From contig NZ_LMMV01000023.1 of the NCBI RefSeq assembly GCF_001422405.1, positions 187,156-251,155 on the forward strand: a stretch of DNA of 64,000 nt, written 5' to 3'. Origin of the DNA: Pseudorhodoferax sp. Leaf267. Its GTDB lineage: Bacteria > Pseudomonadota > Gammaproteobacteria > Burkholderiales > Burkholderiaceae_C. Below the pieces are notes generated by a model that did not search any database, had not been told where the DNA came from, and was given only the letters and a program-made list of their open reading frames with translations. Positions within the stretch are counted from its first letter, which is position 1. Each line of letters opens with the position of its first letter. Shown piece after piece: positions 55,426 through 64,000 of this stretch. The position numbers and the translations under genes are program-made.

Positions 55426-57780
55426 TCAGGCGGGTTCCAGCACCGGCAGCGCCAGGTGCAGGCGCAGCCCGGCGCGCTGGTCGATGGCGAAGCTGCCGCC
55501 CATGCGCCGCATCAGCGCGGTGATCACGGGCTCGGCCAGCGCGAACTCGCGCTCGTGCTCGCTCTTGGCCTCCAGCCGCGTGCTGCTGGGCTGCAGGGTC
55601 TGCGCGTCGACGAGCTCGACGCTGAACATCTCGCGCGTCTGCTCGCGCCGCAGGTGGATGCACACGGCGTCGCACTGCGCTTTCATGCGCAGCATGAAGG
55701 CCAGCAGGCTGGCGGCGCAGAACTCGAACTCCTGGCGCGCGGCCTGCACCAGCGTGTCGCCGCTCCCGCTGTCCAGCCGCACGGCCTTGGCCTGGGCCTG
55801 CGGCAGCTCGTCGATGAGCTTGCGCGCCAGCTCGGGCAGCGACAGGGTCTGCAGCGGCAGCGCCTGGCCCTGGTCCAGCGTGGCCAGGCGCACGGCGCGC
55901 TCCAGCGGCAGGTCGGCCCGGCGCAGCTGGCGCCGGGCCTTGTCCAGCGTGCCGGCCAGCGCGGGCTGCGCCGCCAGGGCTTCCTGCAGCTCCTCCAGGT
56001 GGGCCGAGATCAGCGCCAGCGGCAGGCGGATCTCGCTGGCCAGCTGGCGGAACACGTTGGCCAGCGTGTGCATGCGCTGGGCCGCGCGGTCGGGCCGCAG
56101 GTCGCTGGCCACATAGACCTTGCCACCCAGCTCGCGCGGCAGTGATTCGCCGGACAGCAGCACGGGCACGGCCTCGCCCTTGCCCGTCAGCAGCTCCACC
56201 TCGCCCGGGATCAGCTTGTCCATGGCGACCAGGCGCAGCGCGAAGCCGGGCGGGTCGGGCTCGTTGCCGGGCGCGCTGATCAGGCTGCTCAGGTGCTGGC
56301 CGATCAGGCTGGCGGCGTCGCGCGCGAGCAGGCGTTCGCAGGCCGGGTTCACGCTCTGGATGTCGCCGCGCGAGCTGGTCTGGATGATGGCGTCGGCCAC
56401 CGTGTCCAGCACGGTGGCCTTGAACTGCAGTGCCTGCGTGCGGTCCAGGATCAGGCCGGCGACGGCCAGCAGCCGGGCCACGGCCTGCTCCTCCTCGCGC
56501 GCGAAGGCCGCGCGCTTGCTGGACTCCACGTTCAGGATCCAGCGCACCGGCTGGCCCGGCACGGGCAGGCACATCTCGGAGACGGTGCCGGCGATGCCCG
56601 GCAGGTAGACCGGGTCCTCGTGCACCAGGTCGCGCCGCAGCGGCTGGCCCGAGCGTGCCACCTGGCCCAGCAGGCCCAGCTGGCGCGACTGCGCGTAGTC
56701 GGGCGGCAGCACGAAGTCGGGCTGCGCGGACTGGTGCACGAGCGAGATGCTGTCCTCGTCCAGGTTCACGCGGAACAGCGAGACATGCTCCCAGCCGAAG
56801 TTCGCGCGCATGCCGTCGGCCAGCTCGCGCGCCACGTCGGCCAGGTTGCCGGCCGCGGCGCCCAGGCGGCCGATGAGTTGCAGGCCGAAGTCCAGCTCGC
56901 CCTGGCGGTCCAGCGCCAGCGCCATGTTCACGGCCTCGCCGATGGGCAGCTGGTCCAGCCGCGCCATCTCGCTGGGCGTGAAGGGCCGGTCGTCCCGGCG
57001 GCACAACGTGACGATGGCGGCCAGCCGGTTGTCGCGCAGCACCGGGCGGCGCAGCATCTGGCGGTAGCCCAGCGACAGCCAGGCGGCGGTGATGGGGTCG
57101 TCCGCCAGCTCGCGGTAGGGCGAAGTGGCGAACATCAGCTGCACATCGTCGGCGCGCGTCACGCGCAGCGATTCCAGGTCGGCGCGCACGAAGGCCGGCA
57201 TCGGCCACCAGCACCAGGCCGGGCCCTGGGTCAGCGGCGGCTCTTCGTAGAACACGCGCAGCGCGCTGCGGTCTTCGCTGACCAGGCTGATCACGATGGC
57301 GTCGAACGGCAGCAGTTCGCGCATGTGCCGGTCCACGGCCTTGAGCAGCGCGCGCCAATCCGAGGCCACGCCGATGGCCTCGTGCACCGCGAGCTGGGCG
57401 CCCTGCATGGTGGTGTCGGTCAGGAAGCCGATGGAGCCGATGTAGTGGCCCTCGGCGTCGTACTCGGGCACGGCCGACACGTCCATGTGCAGGTTGGCGC
57501 CCAGGTCGGCGCGGTGCAGCACCAGCGCGTAGCTGCCACCGCGCTCGCTGTCGCGCCGCTGCTGCAGCTGCGCTGCCAGTTGCTCGCGGCTGTGCGGCAG
57601 CAGCTCCAGGGCCGACAGCGGCATGCCGAGCGCGATGGTCGGGCCGGCCAGGTCGCGCGCGGCCTGGTTCATGTAGCGCAGCCGCTCGTCGTCGGACAGG
57701 CGCAGCAGGCCGAGCGGGATGTCGTCCAGCGTGGCCGGGTCCAGGCGCAGCACGACGGGGTCGAACGGGGCATCAGGCAT
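55426..57780 (-). CDS. PAS/GAF/GAF/PAS sensor with degenerate histidine kinase core
   Basis: 784 residues from MPDAPFDPVVLRLDP; the ATG lies inside the TIR gene, so the two overlap by eight bases. Order: an N-terminal PAS-like domain (LLRLSDDERLRYMNQAARDL), GAF (about 150-310), GAF (320-480), then PAS (LDTVADAIIQTSSRGDIQSV). A DHp-like helix follows in which the usual His box reads FRQLASEIRLPL, with Ser 582 where the phospho-His should be. The ATPase-like end (EFEFCAASLLAFMLRMKA, RMGGSFAIDQRAGLRLHL) lacks the conserved N and G boxes. It probably detects a small molecule or partner and signals without phosphotransfer to its neighbours. No membrane helices are seen. Confidence 0.78.
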   Translation of the reverse strand: MPDAPFDPVVLRLDPATLDDIPLGLLRLSDDERLRYMNQAARDLAGPTIALGMPLSALELLPHSREQLAAQLQQRRDSERGGSYALVLHRADLGANLHMDVSAVPEYDAEGHYIGSIGFLTDTTMQGAQLAVHEAIGVASDWRALLKAVDRHMRELLPFDAIVISLVSEDRSALRVFYEEPPLTQGPAWCWWPMPAFVRADLESLRVTRADDVQLMFATSPYRELADDPITAAWLSLGYRQMLRRPVLRDNRLAAIVTLCRRDDRPFTPSEMARLDQLPIGEAVNMALALDRQGELDFGLQLIGRLGAAAGNLADVARELADGMRANFGWEHVSLFRVNLDEDSISLVHQSAQPDFVLPPDYAQSRQLGLLGQVARSGQPLRRDLVHEDPVYLPGIAGTVSEMCLPVPGQPVRWILNVESSKRAAFAREEEQAVARLLAVAGLILDRTQALQFKATVLDTVADAIIQTSSRGDIQSVNPACERLLARDAASLIGQHLSSLISAPGNEPDPPGFALRLVAMDKLIPGEVELLTGKGEAVPVLLSGESLPRELGGKVYVASDLRPDRAAQRMHTLANVFRQLASEIRLPLALISAHLEELQEALAAQPALAGTLDKARRQLRRADLPLERAVRLATLDQGQALPLQTLSLPELARKLIDELPQAQAKAVRLDSGSGDTLVQAARQEFEFCAASLLAFMLRMKAQCDAVCIHLRREQTREMFSVELVDAQTLQPSSTRLEAKSEHEREFALAEPVITALMRRMGGSFAIDQRAGLRLHLALPVLEPA

Positions 57781-59041
57781 GGGGGGCTCCTCGCGCGGCC
57801 AGGCGCTGGGCGTGGGCCTGGCGCAGGTCCATGAGCGGGTCGTCGGCATGCAACTCGGCCAGCTCGGGCGGCGGTGTGACGCCGTTGTCCAGCGGGTGGA
57901 ACTGCAGGTGCGCCAGGCCGTGCTTGTGAAGCGCGCGCTCCCATTCCCAGCGTACCCAGGTCGAGGCCGCGGCGGCGTCGGACCAGAACAGCAGGAAGGC
58001 GTCGCAGCCGTCGATCTCCTGCGCCAGCCGCGGCTGCCAGGCCTGGCCGGGGAACAGGTCGTGGCAGTCCAGAAAGATCTGCAGCGCCGAGGCCAGCCGC
58101 ACCGAGGCCACGCGGTCCAGCACGCGCTGGCGGTCGGCCGAGGCGTAGGACGCGAAGGCCTTGCGCGCCAGCCGGTGCCCGCTGCTGTGCTGGTCGTCGG
58201 CGGCGGGCGTGCTGGTGTCGGTGGCGCATGCGAGCGTCAGGCGGATGCGGGCCAGCACCAGGCCGTCCAGCAGCACGTCCAGGCGCAGCATGCCGCCGTC
58301 GAATCCAGCCGTGGGCTCGACCTCGAAATCCAGCCGCTGCACGCCGCCGCGCCACACCAGCCGCTGCACGCAGCGCGGCGCGCCTTCGACCTGCAGGTTT
58401 GCACCGCTGACGGCGATGTCCAGTTCCGCGCCCACCGCCACCGGCAGGCCGCCTAAACCGCTCTCGACCTGCTGGCCGGCCGTGTTGCCGAGCCGCGCCA
58501 GCGCCTGGGCCTCGTCGGCCTCGGCGTAGGCCAGGAAGCGGGCGACGAGGGCGCGGCCGGGCCGGGCCGTGCGCGGTGCGCTGGCGGCGAAGCGCACCTC
58601 GGCGGCCGGCGGCACGACAGGCTGGGCACTGGCGTGCGGTGCCCACGCGGCCGGTGCGGTCGGCGCCACAGGCGTGGCGCAAGGTTGGATGGCCCGGGCG
58701 GCTGGTGCCGTGGGCGGGTCGCCACGCCGCGCGCGAAAAATGCCATGGCGCGGCGCCGCCTCGGCGGCCAGCAGGTCCGCCAGCGCCTGGCAGGCCGCCA
58801 CGGTGGACGCATCCAGGCTGGCGGCTGCGGCGGCCAGCGCGCCTTCGAACTCGGCGACAGCGCCACGCACCGCCTGCGCCATTGCCGGCGCTTGCCCGTC
58901 GCCCGGGCCGCCGCGGTACATCGCCTGCAGCCGGTCCAGCGCATCGCACAGGCGCAGGTGCAGGGCGCGGGTGGCCGGTGGCATGTCCGCTGCCTGGTTG
59001 TCCAGCGACTGCCGGACCTGGTGGATCCTGTCTTCGATCAT
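57773..59041 (-). CDS. TIR-domain protein (candidate NADase effector)
   Basis: 422 residues from MIEDRIHQVRQSLDNQA, behind an AGGAGG site. The N-terminal 100 residues are helical. An Ala/Pro linker follows, then a beta-rich domain of about 100 residues (about 180-285; PVAVGAELDIAVSGANLQVE, MLRLDVLLDGLVLARIRL). The C-terminal TIR domain (about 294-390) has the strand KAFASYASADRQ, FLDCHDLFPGQAW and FLLFWSDAAAASTWVRW. The probable catalytic glutamate is E366 in the WVRWEWE helix. TIR enzymes of bacterial defence deplete or convert NAD+. It is the first gene of the TIR/sensor/CHAT operon; the 197 bases before it are AT-rich and face the DGPF operon. Confidence 0.85.
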   Translation of the reverse strand: MIEDRIHQVRQSLDNQAADMPPATRALHLRLCDALDRLQAMYRGGPGDGQAPAMAQAVRGAVAEFEGALAAAAASLDASTVAACQALADLLAAEAAPRHGIFRARRGDPPTAPAARAIQPCATPVAPTAPAAWAPHASAQPVVPPAAEVRFAASAPRTARPGRALVARFLAYAEADEAQALARLGNTAGQQVESGLGGLPVAVGAELDIAVSGANLQVEGAPRCVQRLVWRGGVQRLDFEVEPTAGFDGGMLRLDVLLDGLVLARIRLTLACATDTSTPAADDQHSSGHRLARKAFASYASADRQRVLDRVASVRLASALQIFLDCHDLFPGQAWQPRLAQEIDGCDAFLLFWSDAAAASTWVRWEWERALHKHGLAHLQFHPLDNGVTPPPELAELHADDPLMDLRQAHAQRLAARGAPHA

Positions 59042-59238
59042 GGGCCCTCCTGGGCAGGCGGCCGGCTCATCTGGCCATGTTTCGTTGCGATTAAGCGCCA
59101 ACTCTTGCAAGTATGTGCATTCCAATCGCATTTGCCAGCGCGCCAATCCTCTGTTTGGCGGACGCAGGCGGGCTCTTATGATCGGCGCGCCGCGCGCCGG
59201 CCAGCCGCCGGAAGCCGGTCTCTTGCAAGGGAAACGCG

Positions 59239-59607
59239 ATGTCCTACATGCTGTTGATCCACGAACCCGTCGGCCAGCGCGCCACGCGCACCGAGGCCGA
59301 GGGCCGCGCCGCCTACGACGCGATGCTGCGCTTCGGCGCCGACCTGAAGGCGCGCGGCCTGCTGGTGGCCGGCGAGTCGCTCGCTTCCGAGCAGGCCGGC
59401 ACGCGCGTGACGCGCCGCGGCGGCCAGACGCAGCTGCTGGACGGCCCCTTCGCCGAGGCCAAGGAGATGGTGGGCGGCTTTTTCCTGCTGAGCTGCCAGA
59501 CGCGCGAGGAAGCGCTGGCGATCGCCGCGCAATGCCCGGCGGCGCAGTGGTGCACGGTGGAGGTGCGTGCGCTGGCGCCGTGCTGGGACGACGGCCGGCG
59601 GGCCTGA
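59239..59607 (+). CDS. YciI-like DGPF-domain protein 1
   Basis: 122 residues. The DGPF motif occupies 68-71 in the context LLDGPFAEAKEMVGGFFLL, which identifies the YciI/DGPF family. Such small dimeric alpha/beta proteins are the hallmark neighbours of ECF42-type sigma factors. A gene of that type closes this run at 62346, so the partnership is likely. The biochemical activity is unknown. It is divergent from the TIR gene. A 73-base gap with a sigma-factor-like promoter separates it from the second DGPF gene. Confidence 0.9.
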   Translation: MSYMLLIHEPVGQRATRTEAEGRAAYDAMLRFGADLKARGLLVAGESLASEQAGTRVTRRGGQTQLLDGPFAEAKEMVGGFFLLSCQTREEALAIAAQCPAAQWCTVEVRALAPCWDDGRRA

Positions 59608-59625
59608 AATTTTCTGCACGGCCGC

Positions 59626-59652
59626 TGTCGATTCGGGCGCCCGTGCTTCGTC
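59626..59652 (+). promoter_or_regulatory. Candidate ECF42-type sigma factor promoter
   Basis: TGTCGA (59626-59631) is followed after 17 bases by CGTCGT (59649-59654), with its CGTC core at 59649-59652. The ATG of the second DGPF gene is 29 bases after that core. The pair resembles the TGTCGA/CGTC promoter form I recall for ECF42 sigma factors. The spacer contains the palindrome CGGGCGCCCG. Confidence 0.55.
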
Positions 59653-59680
59653 GTGCAGGCATGGGCAACAGGAGCACCAG

Positions 59681-60097
59681 ATGCGCTTCATGATCATCGT
59701 CAAATCCACCCCCGCCTTCGAGGCCGAGACCCAGCCGGTCGCCGACGAGGCGCTGTACGCGGCGATGGCCGACTACCACGAGGAGCTGGCCCGGGCCGGC
59801 GTGCTGCTGGACGCGGCCGGGCTGCAGCCCTCGCGCGAGGGCTGGCGCATCCGCTACGGCGCAGGTGACCGGCGCACCGTCATCGACGGCCCGTTCGCCG
59901 AGGCCAAGGAACTCATCGCCGGCTACACGCTGATCCAGGTGCGCTCGCGCGACGAGGCCATGGCCTGGGCCCGCCGCTTCCCCAACCCCGTGGGTGCCGG
60001 CCAGCCGGCCGAGATCGAGGTGCGCCAGCTCTACGAGGCGGGCGACTTCCCGCCCGGCGAGACCACCGAGCGCTTCAAGTCCATGGGCAGCCTGTGA
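59681..60097 (+). CDS. YciI-like DGPF-domain protein 2
   Basis: 138 residues from MRFMIIVKSTPAFEAE. The DGPF motif is at 69-72 (RTVIDGPFAEAKELIAGY). It is a diverged paralogue of the first DGPF protein with an extra C-terminal tail (EIEVRQLYEAGDFPPGETTE). The start follows an AGGAG site and the candidate ECF42-type promoter. The stop overlaps the GTG start of the SRPBCC gene (GTGA), so translation is coupled. The partnership of DGPF proteins with ECF42 sigma factors is conserved across bacteria, but what the proteins do is not known. Confidence 0.9.
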   Translation: MRFMIIVKSTPAFEAETQPVADEALYAAMADYHEELARAGVLLDAAGLQPSREGWRIRYGAGDRRTVIDGPFAEAKELIAGYTLIQVRSRDEAMAWARRFPNPVGAGQPAEIEVRQLYEAGDFPPGETTERFKSMGSL

Positions 60098-60642
60098 GCC
60101 GGGCCAGCGCCATGCTCAGGAAGATCTCGCTGGCCATCGCGCTGCTGCTGGCCGCCGTGCTGTTGCTCGCCGCCACCCGGCCCGACAGCTTCGCCGTGCA
60201 GCGCAGCACCAGCATCCGCGCGCCGGCCGACAAGGTCTACGCGCTGATCCACGACATGCACCGGTTCAATACCTGGAACCCCTACCTGCAGAAAGACCCG
60301 AACGTCAAGGGCAGCTACAGCGGCCCGGCCGCCGGCCACGGCGCGCGCTATGTGTTCGAGGGCAACCGGGACGTGGGCAAGGGCAGCCTGGAGATCACCG
60401 AGGCCCAGGCGCCGGCCCGCGTGGCCATGCGGCTGCGCATGCTCGAGCCCTTCGCGGGTGAGAACGACGTGGCCTTCACGCTGGTGCCGCGCGGCGACAG
60501 CACCGAGGTGACCTGGGCCATGCATGGCGCCAGCCCCTACCTGGCCAGGCTGGCCGGCCTGTTCTTCGACATGGACCACATGATCGGCCGCGATTTCGAA
60601 ACCGGGCTGCAAAGCCTCAAGTCCAAGGCCGAGAACGGCTGA
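60094..60642 (+). CDS. SRPBCC (polyketide-cyclase-like) protein with N-terminal membrane helix
   Basis: 182 residues from a GTG overlapping the previous stop (an ATG at 60112 is an alternative). An N-terminal hydrophobic helix (ISLAIALLLAAVLLLAATR) anchors it to the membrane. The START/SRPBCC fold follows (VQRSTSIRAPADKVYALIHD, FNTWNPYLQKDPNV, then FTLVPRGDSTEVTWAMHG). The ligand is unknown. It sits between the DGPF and VOC genes of the sigma-factor operon, where such proteins are common passengers. Confidence 0.85.
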   Translation: MSRASAMLRKISLAIALLLAAVLLLAATRPDSFAVQRSTSIRAPADKVYALIHDMHRFNTWNPYLQKDPNVKGSYSGPAAGHGARYVFEGNRDVGKGSLEITEAQAPARVAMRLRMLEPFAGENDVAFTLVPRGDSTEVTWAMHGASPYLARLAGLFFDMDHMIGRDFETGLQSLKSKAENG

Positions 60643-60661
60643 ACCGCCAAGGAGCATCACC

Positions 60662-61071
60662 ATGCCGCAACACGCACAGATCTTCGTGAACCTGCCCATC
60701 AAGGACATGGCGCGCAGCCAGGCCTTCTTCCGCAGCCTGGGCTACGAATTCAACCCGCAGTTCACCAACGAGCAGGGCGCCTCGCTGGTGCTGGGCGAGA
60801 ACCTGTTCGCCATGTTGCTGGTCGAGCCCTTCTTCCAGACCTTCACGAAGAAGGCCATCGTCGACGCGCACCAGAGCGTGGAGGTGCTGGTCTGCCTGTC
60901 GTGCGGCAGCCGCGAGGAGATCGACGACCTGGTGAAGAAGGCCAAGGCCGGCGGGGCCACCGTGCCCAACGAACCGCAGGACTACGGCTTCATGTACTCC
61001 CACGGCTTCACCGACCTGGACGGCCATGTCTGGGAGCTCGTGCACATGGTGGGCACACCGCCGCAAGCCTG

Positions 61072-61072
<1 letters not shown>
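60662..61072 (+). CDS. VOC-superfamily (glyoxalase-like) protein
   Basis: 136 residues. It has the two-repeat VOC fold (IFVNLPIKDMARSQAFFRSL, then GFTDLDGHVWELVHMVG with the terminal metal-type Glu). VOC members include glyoxalases, extradiol dioxygenases and antibiotic-binding proteins. The metal ligands look incomplete, so a binding role is possible. The stop TGA overlaps the sigma-factor ATG by one base (TGATG). It is the fourth gene of the ECF42-type operon. Confidence 0.85.
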
Positions 61073-62346
<1,274 letters not shown>

Positions 62347-62352
62347 AACGCA

Positions 62353-63150
62353 TCAGTCGGGCGCAGCGCGTTCGTACGCGCGCTGCACGTCGCCCACCAG
62401 CTGCAGCAGGCTGGGCGACAACTGCGCGGCGATGCGCGCCATCGGCTCGGCCGTGGACACGCTGACGTTCAACGCATAGATCGCGTCGCCCCACACCAGT
62501 GGCGCGGCCAGCGCCACCACCTCGGGCTGCCAGGACGCGGCGCACCAGCCATCGCGCTGCACGCCCGTGCGTGCGGCCTCGATCTCGCGTGCCATCGCGG
62601 CCCAACCGGCGCCCCGGCGCTGGCGGAACGCGGCCATCAGCGCCTTGCGCCGCGGCTCGGGCGCGACGGCCAGGTAGGCACGGCCCAGCGAGGTCGGCTC
62701 CATCGGGATGCGCTGGCCCGACACCACGTGGCGCAGGACCACGCGGCGGTTGTAGCGGATGGACTCCAGGTAGACCATCTCGTCGCGGTCGGGTGCCGCC
62801 AGCCCCACGTTGATATGCATGCGCTCGGCCAGCGCGCGCATCAGCGGCGCGGCCAGCGCCAGCACCTGCGAGCCCGAGCGCATGGCGTGGCCCAGGCCCA
62901 GCACGGCCGGTGCCAGCCGGTAGGCGCGCCGGGCCTGGTCCAGCTGCAGCATGCCGGTGCCCACCAGCGTCTGCGTCAAGCGGCTGACGGTGGATTTCGA
63001 CAGGCCGGTGCGCTCGGCCAGCTCGCCATTGCCCAGCAGCTCGGAGCCCTGGCGGAACGCGCGCAGCAGCTCGATGCCGCGTTCCAGCGAACGGTTGGCA
63101 GGCGACAGGCCGGGCTTGTCGTGGGCGAGGGTGCTGCGGATGGCGTGCAT
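62353..63150 (-). CDS. IclR-family transcriptional regulator
   Basis: 265 residues. The N-terminal winged helix is GNGELAERTGLSKSTVSRLT at about 41-60, and the C-terminal IclR effector domain covers residues 95-260 (VGLAAPDRDEMVYLESIRYN, PTSLGRAYLAVAPE). These regulators often control aromatic and carboxylic-acid catabolism. It is divergent from the Bug receptor at 63308, and a perfect 15-bp palindrome lies between them. It probably regulates that receptor gene and itself. It ends six bases from the convergent sigma-factor gene. Confidence 0.92.
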   Translation of the reverse strand: MHAIRSTLAHDKPGLSPANRSLERGIELLRAFRQGSELLGNGELAERTGLSKSTVSRLTQTLVGTGMLQLDQARRAYRLAPAVLGLGHAMRSGSQVLALAAPLMRALAERMHINVGLAAPDRDEMVYLESIRYNRRVVLRHVVSGQRIPMEPTSLGRAYLAVAPEPRRKALMAAFRQRRGAGWAAMAREIEAARTGVQRDGWCAASWQPEVVALAAPLVWGDAIYALNVSVSTAEPMARIAAQLSPSLLQLVGDVQRAYERAAPD

Positions 63151-63180
63151 GGGTCGGTCTCCAGGGCAGCCGGATCATAG

Positions 63181-63195
63181 TTCCACTCAGTGGAA
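63181..63195. promoter_or_regulatory. Candidate IclR operator palindrome
   Basis: TTCCACTCAGTGGAA is a perfect 15-bp inverted repeat (7-bp arms, one central base). It lies 30 bases upstream of the iclR-type start and 112 bases upstream of the Bug start. IclR sites characteristically contain TGGAA/TTCCA half-sites, so this fits an autoregulatory operator. Confidence 0.65.
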
Positions 63196-63307
63196 TTGGG
63201 CGGGTTACTTTCGCCGCCCTTGTTTCTAAGCTCCGGGCACGGTGATCGACACACGACGCCGCCAGCAACCCGGGCCGTCCAGCCCTCACCGCATCGGAGA
63301 CACACAC

Positions 63308-64000
63308 ATGCATCCACACGCCCTTCGCCCCCTGCGCACCCTGCGCGCCCTGGCCGGCTTCGTGCTCGCCGGCAGCCTGCTCGTCGGTGGCGCCGCGCCC
63401 GCCAGCACCTTTCCCAACAAGCCGGTGCGCATCGTCGTGCCGTTCGCGCCGGGCGGCGGCACCGACCTGATCGCCCGCACGCTGGGCCAGGAGATGTCCA
63501 AGGACCTGGGCCAGCCGGTCATCATCGACAACAAGCCCGGCGCCGGCACCATCATCGGCACTGACGCCATCGCCAAGGCCGCGCCCGATGGCTACTCGCT
63601 GGTGATGGCCAGCTTCGCGCACGCGGTCAACCCCAGCCTGCAGAGCAAGCTGCCGTTCGACAACGCCAAGGCCTTCGCGCCGGTGATGCTGGTCGGCCGC
63701 GGGCCCAACGTGCTGGTGGTGCGCCCGGCCAGCCCGTTCAAGACAGTGGCCGATCTGCTGGCCGCCGCCAAGGCCAATCCTGGCAAGCTGACCTATGCCT
63801 CGCAGGGCGCCGGCACCTCGGCACACCTGGCCGGCGAGATGTTCGACAACCTGGCCAAGGTCAAGACCCTGCACATCCCCTACCGCGGCGCCGGCCCGGC
63901 GATGACCGACCTCATGGGCGGGCAGGTGGAGATGTTCTTCGGAACGGCCGCGGCCGTCGCGCCGTTCGTGGAGCGAGGCCAGCTGCGCGCCATCGCGGTG
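63308..64000 (+). CDS. Bug-family substrate-binding protein, 5' part
   Basis: The first 231 codons are visible and the gene leaves the window. A signal peptide ends near the ASTFPN border, followed by the Bug hallmark NKPVRIVVPFAPGGGTDLIA. The conserved YASQGAGTSAHLAGEM and LHIPYRGAGPAMTDLMGG blocks follow. It is a third Bug receptor of the window, not a close copy of the first two. The upstream region holds the IclR palindrome, so its expression probably depends on that regulator. No permease is visible before the end. Confidence 0.93.
   Translation, partial: MHPHALRPLRTLRALAGFVLAGSLLVGGAAPASTFPNKPVRIVVPFAPGGGTDLIARTLGQEMSKDLGQPVIIDNKPGAGTIIGTDAIAKAAPDGYSLVMASFAHAVNPSLQSKLPFDNAKAFAPVMLVGRGPNVLVVRPASPFKTVADLLAAAKANPGKLTYASQGAGTSAHLAGEMFDNLAKVKTLHIPYRGAGPAMTDLMGGQVEMFFGTAAAVAPFVERGQLRAIAV

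Overview
The window is a high-GC (roughly 68-70 %) stretch of a beta-proteobacterial chromosome, most likely Burkholderiales/Comamonadaceae (Variovorax-, Acidovorax- or Ramlibacter-like). The basis is the codon use, three Bug-type tripartite tricarboxylate receptors, LysR/IclR-linked aromatic catabolism genes and VgrG remnants. This placement is inference; there is no rRNA or other marker gene. No tRNA, rRNA, CRISPR array or insertion sequence was recognised.

Layout. 1-7040: a catabolic block holding the end of a class II aldolase, a Bug receptor, LysR, and a co-directional run of Bug receptor, maleylacetate reductase, SMP-30-like lactonase and two CoA-transferase subunits. It could take maleylacetate to 3-oxoadipate and 3-oxoadipyl-CoA. 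7204-8846: an AlbA_2/Schlafen-type regulator broken by a one-base deletion. 8997-16377: housekeeping and miscellaneous genes (glutamine-dependent NAD synthetase, a carboxymuconolactone-decarboxylase-like protein, an EF-hand membrane protein, a membrane protein, a secreted aldo/keto reductase, a DUF3455 lipoprotein). 16484-22248: an EAL phosphodiesterase with a dead GGDEF domain, a cytoplasmic trehalase, a NYN-domain protein, an EamA permease and an outer-membrane barrel. 22434-31370: a LacI regulator with two operator-like sites in front of a three-gene glycosidase operon (GH3, GH3, GH2), all predicted lipoproteins. 31539-38067: an MFS pump with LysR, a small membrane protein, an FMN-type oxidoreductase, and an APC permease coupled to an exported methyltransferase-fold protein. 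38380-40471: a graveyard of type VI secretion genes (two vgrG remnants around a broken immunity-like gene). 40478-44048: an MscS-family channel and an MBL-fold lipoprotein.

44140-59041 is a defence island on the minus strand in two transcription blocks. The first in transcription order is a tight three-gene operon: a TIR-domain protein, a PAS/GAF/GAF/PAS pseudo-histidine-kinase and a pseudo-receiver/CHAT protease. It looks like a sensor feeding two conflict effectors (an NADase and a caspase-like protease), and I do not recognise it as a described system. The second is a type I restriction-modification operon (hsdR, hsdM, a truncated DUF1016 nuclease, hsdS, and an SMC/Rad50-like ATPase). In it hsdS carries an in-frame amber codon and DUF1016 has lost its nuclease domain.

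59239-62346 is a five-gene ECF42-type sigma factor operon with two DGPF (YciI-like) proteins, an SRPBCC protein and a VOC protein. A candidate self-recognised promoter sits inside it. 62353-64000: an IclR regulator divergent from a third Bug receptor that runs off the window, with a perfect 15-bp palindrome between them.

Several broken genes lie in the accessory parts (AlbA_2, vgrG, the immunity-like gene, DUF1016, hsdS). That is consistent with decay of defence and competition functions. Two of the lesions (a missing base near 7582 and the G7/C7 runs at 39356-39376) could also be sequencing errors.
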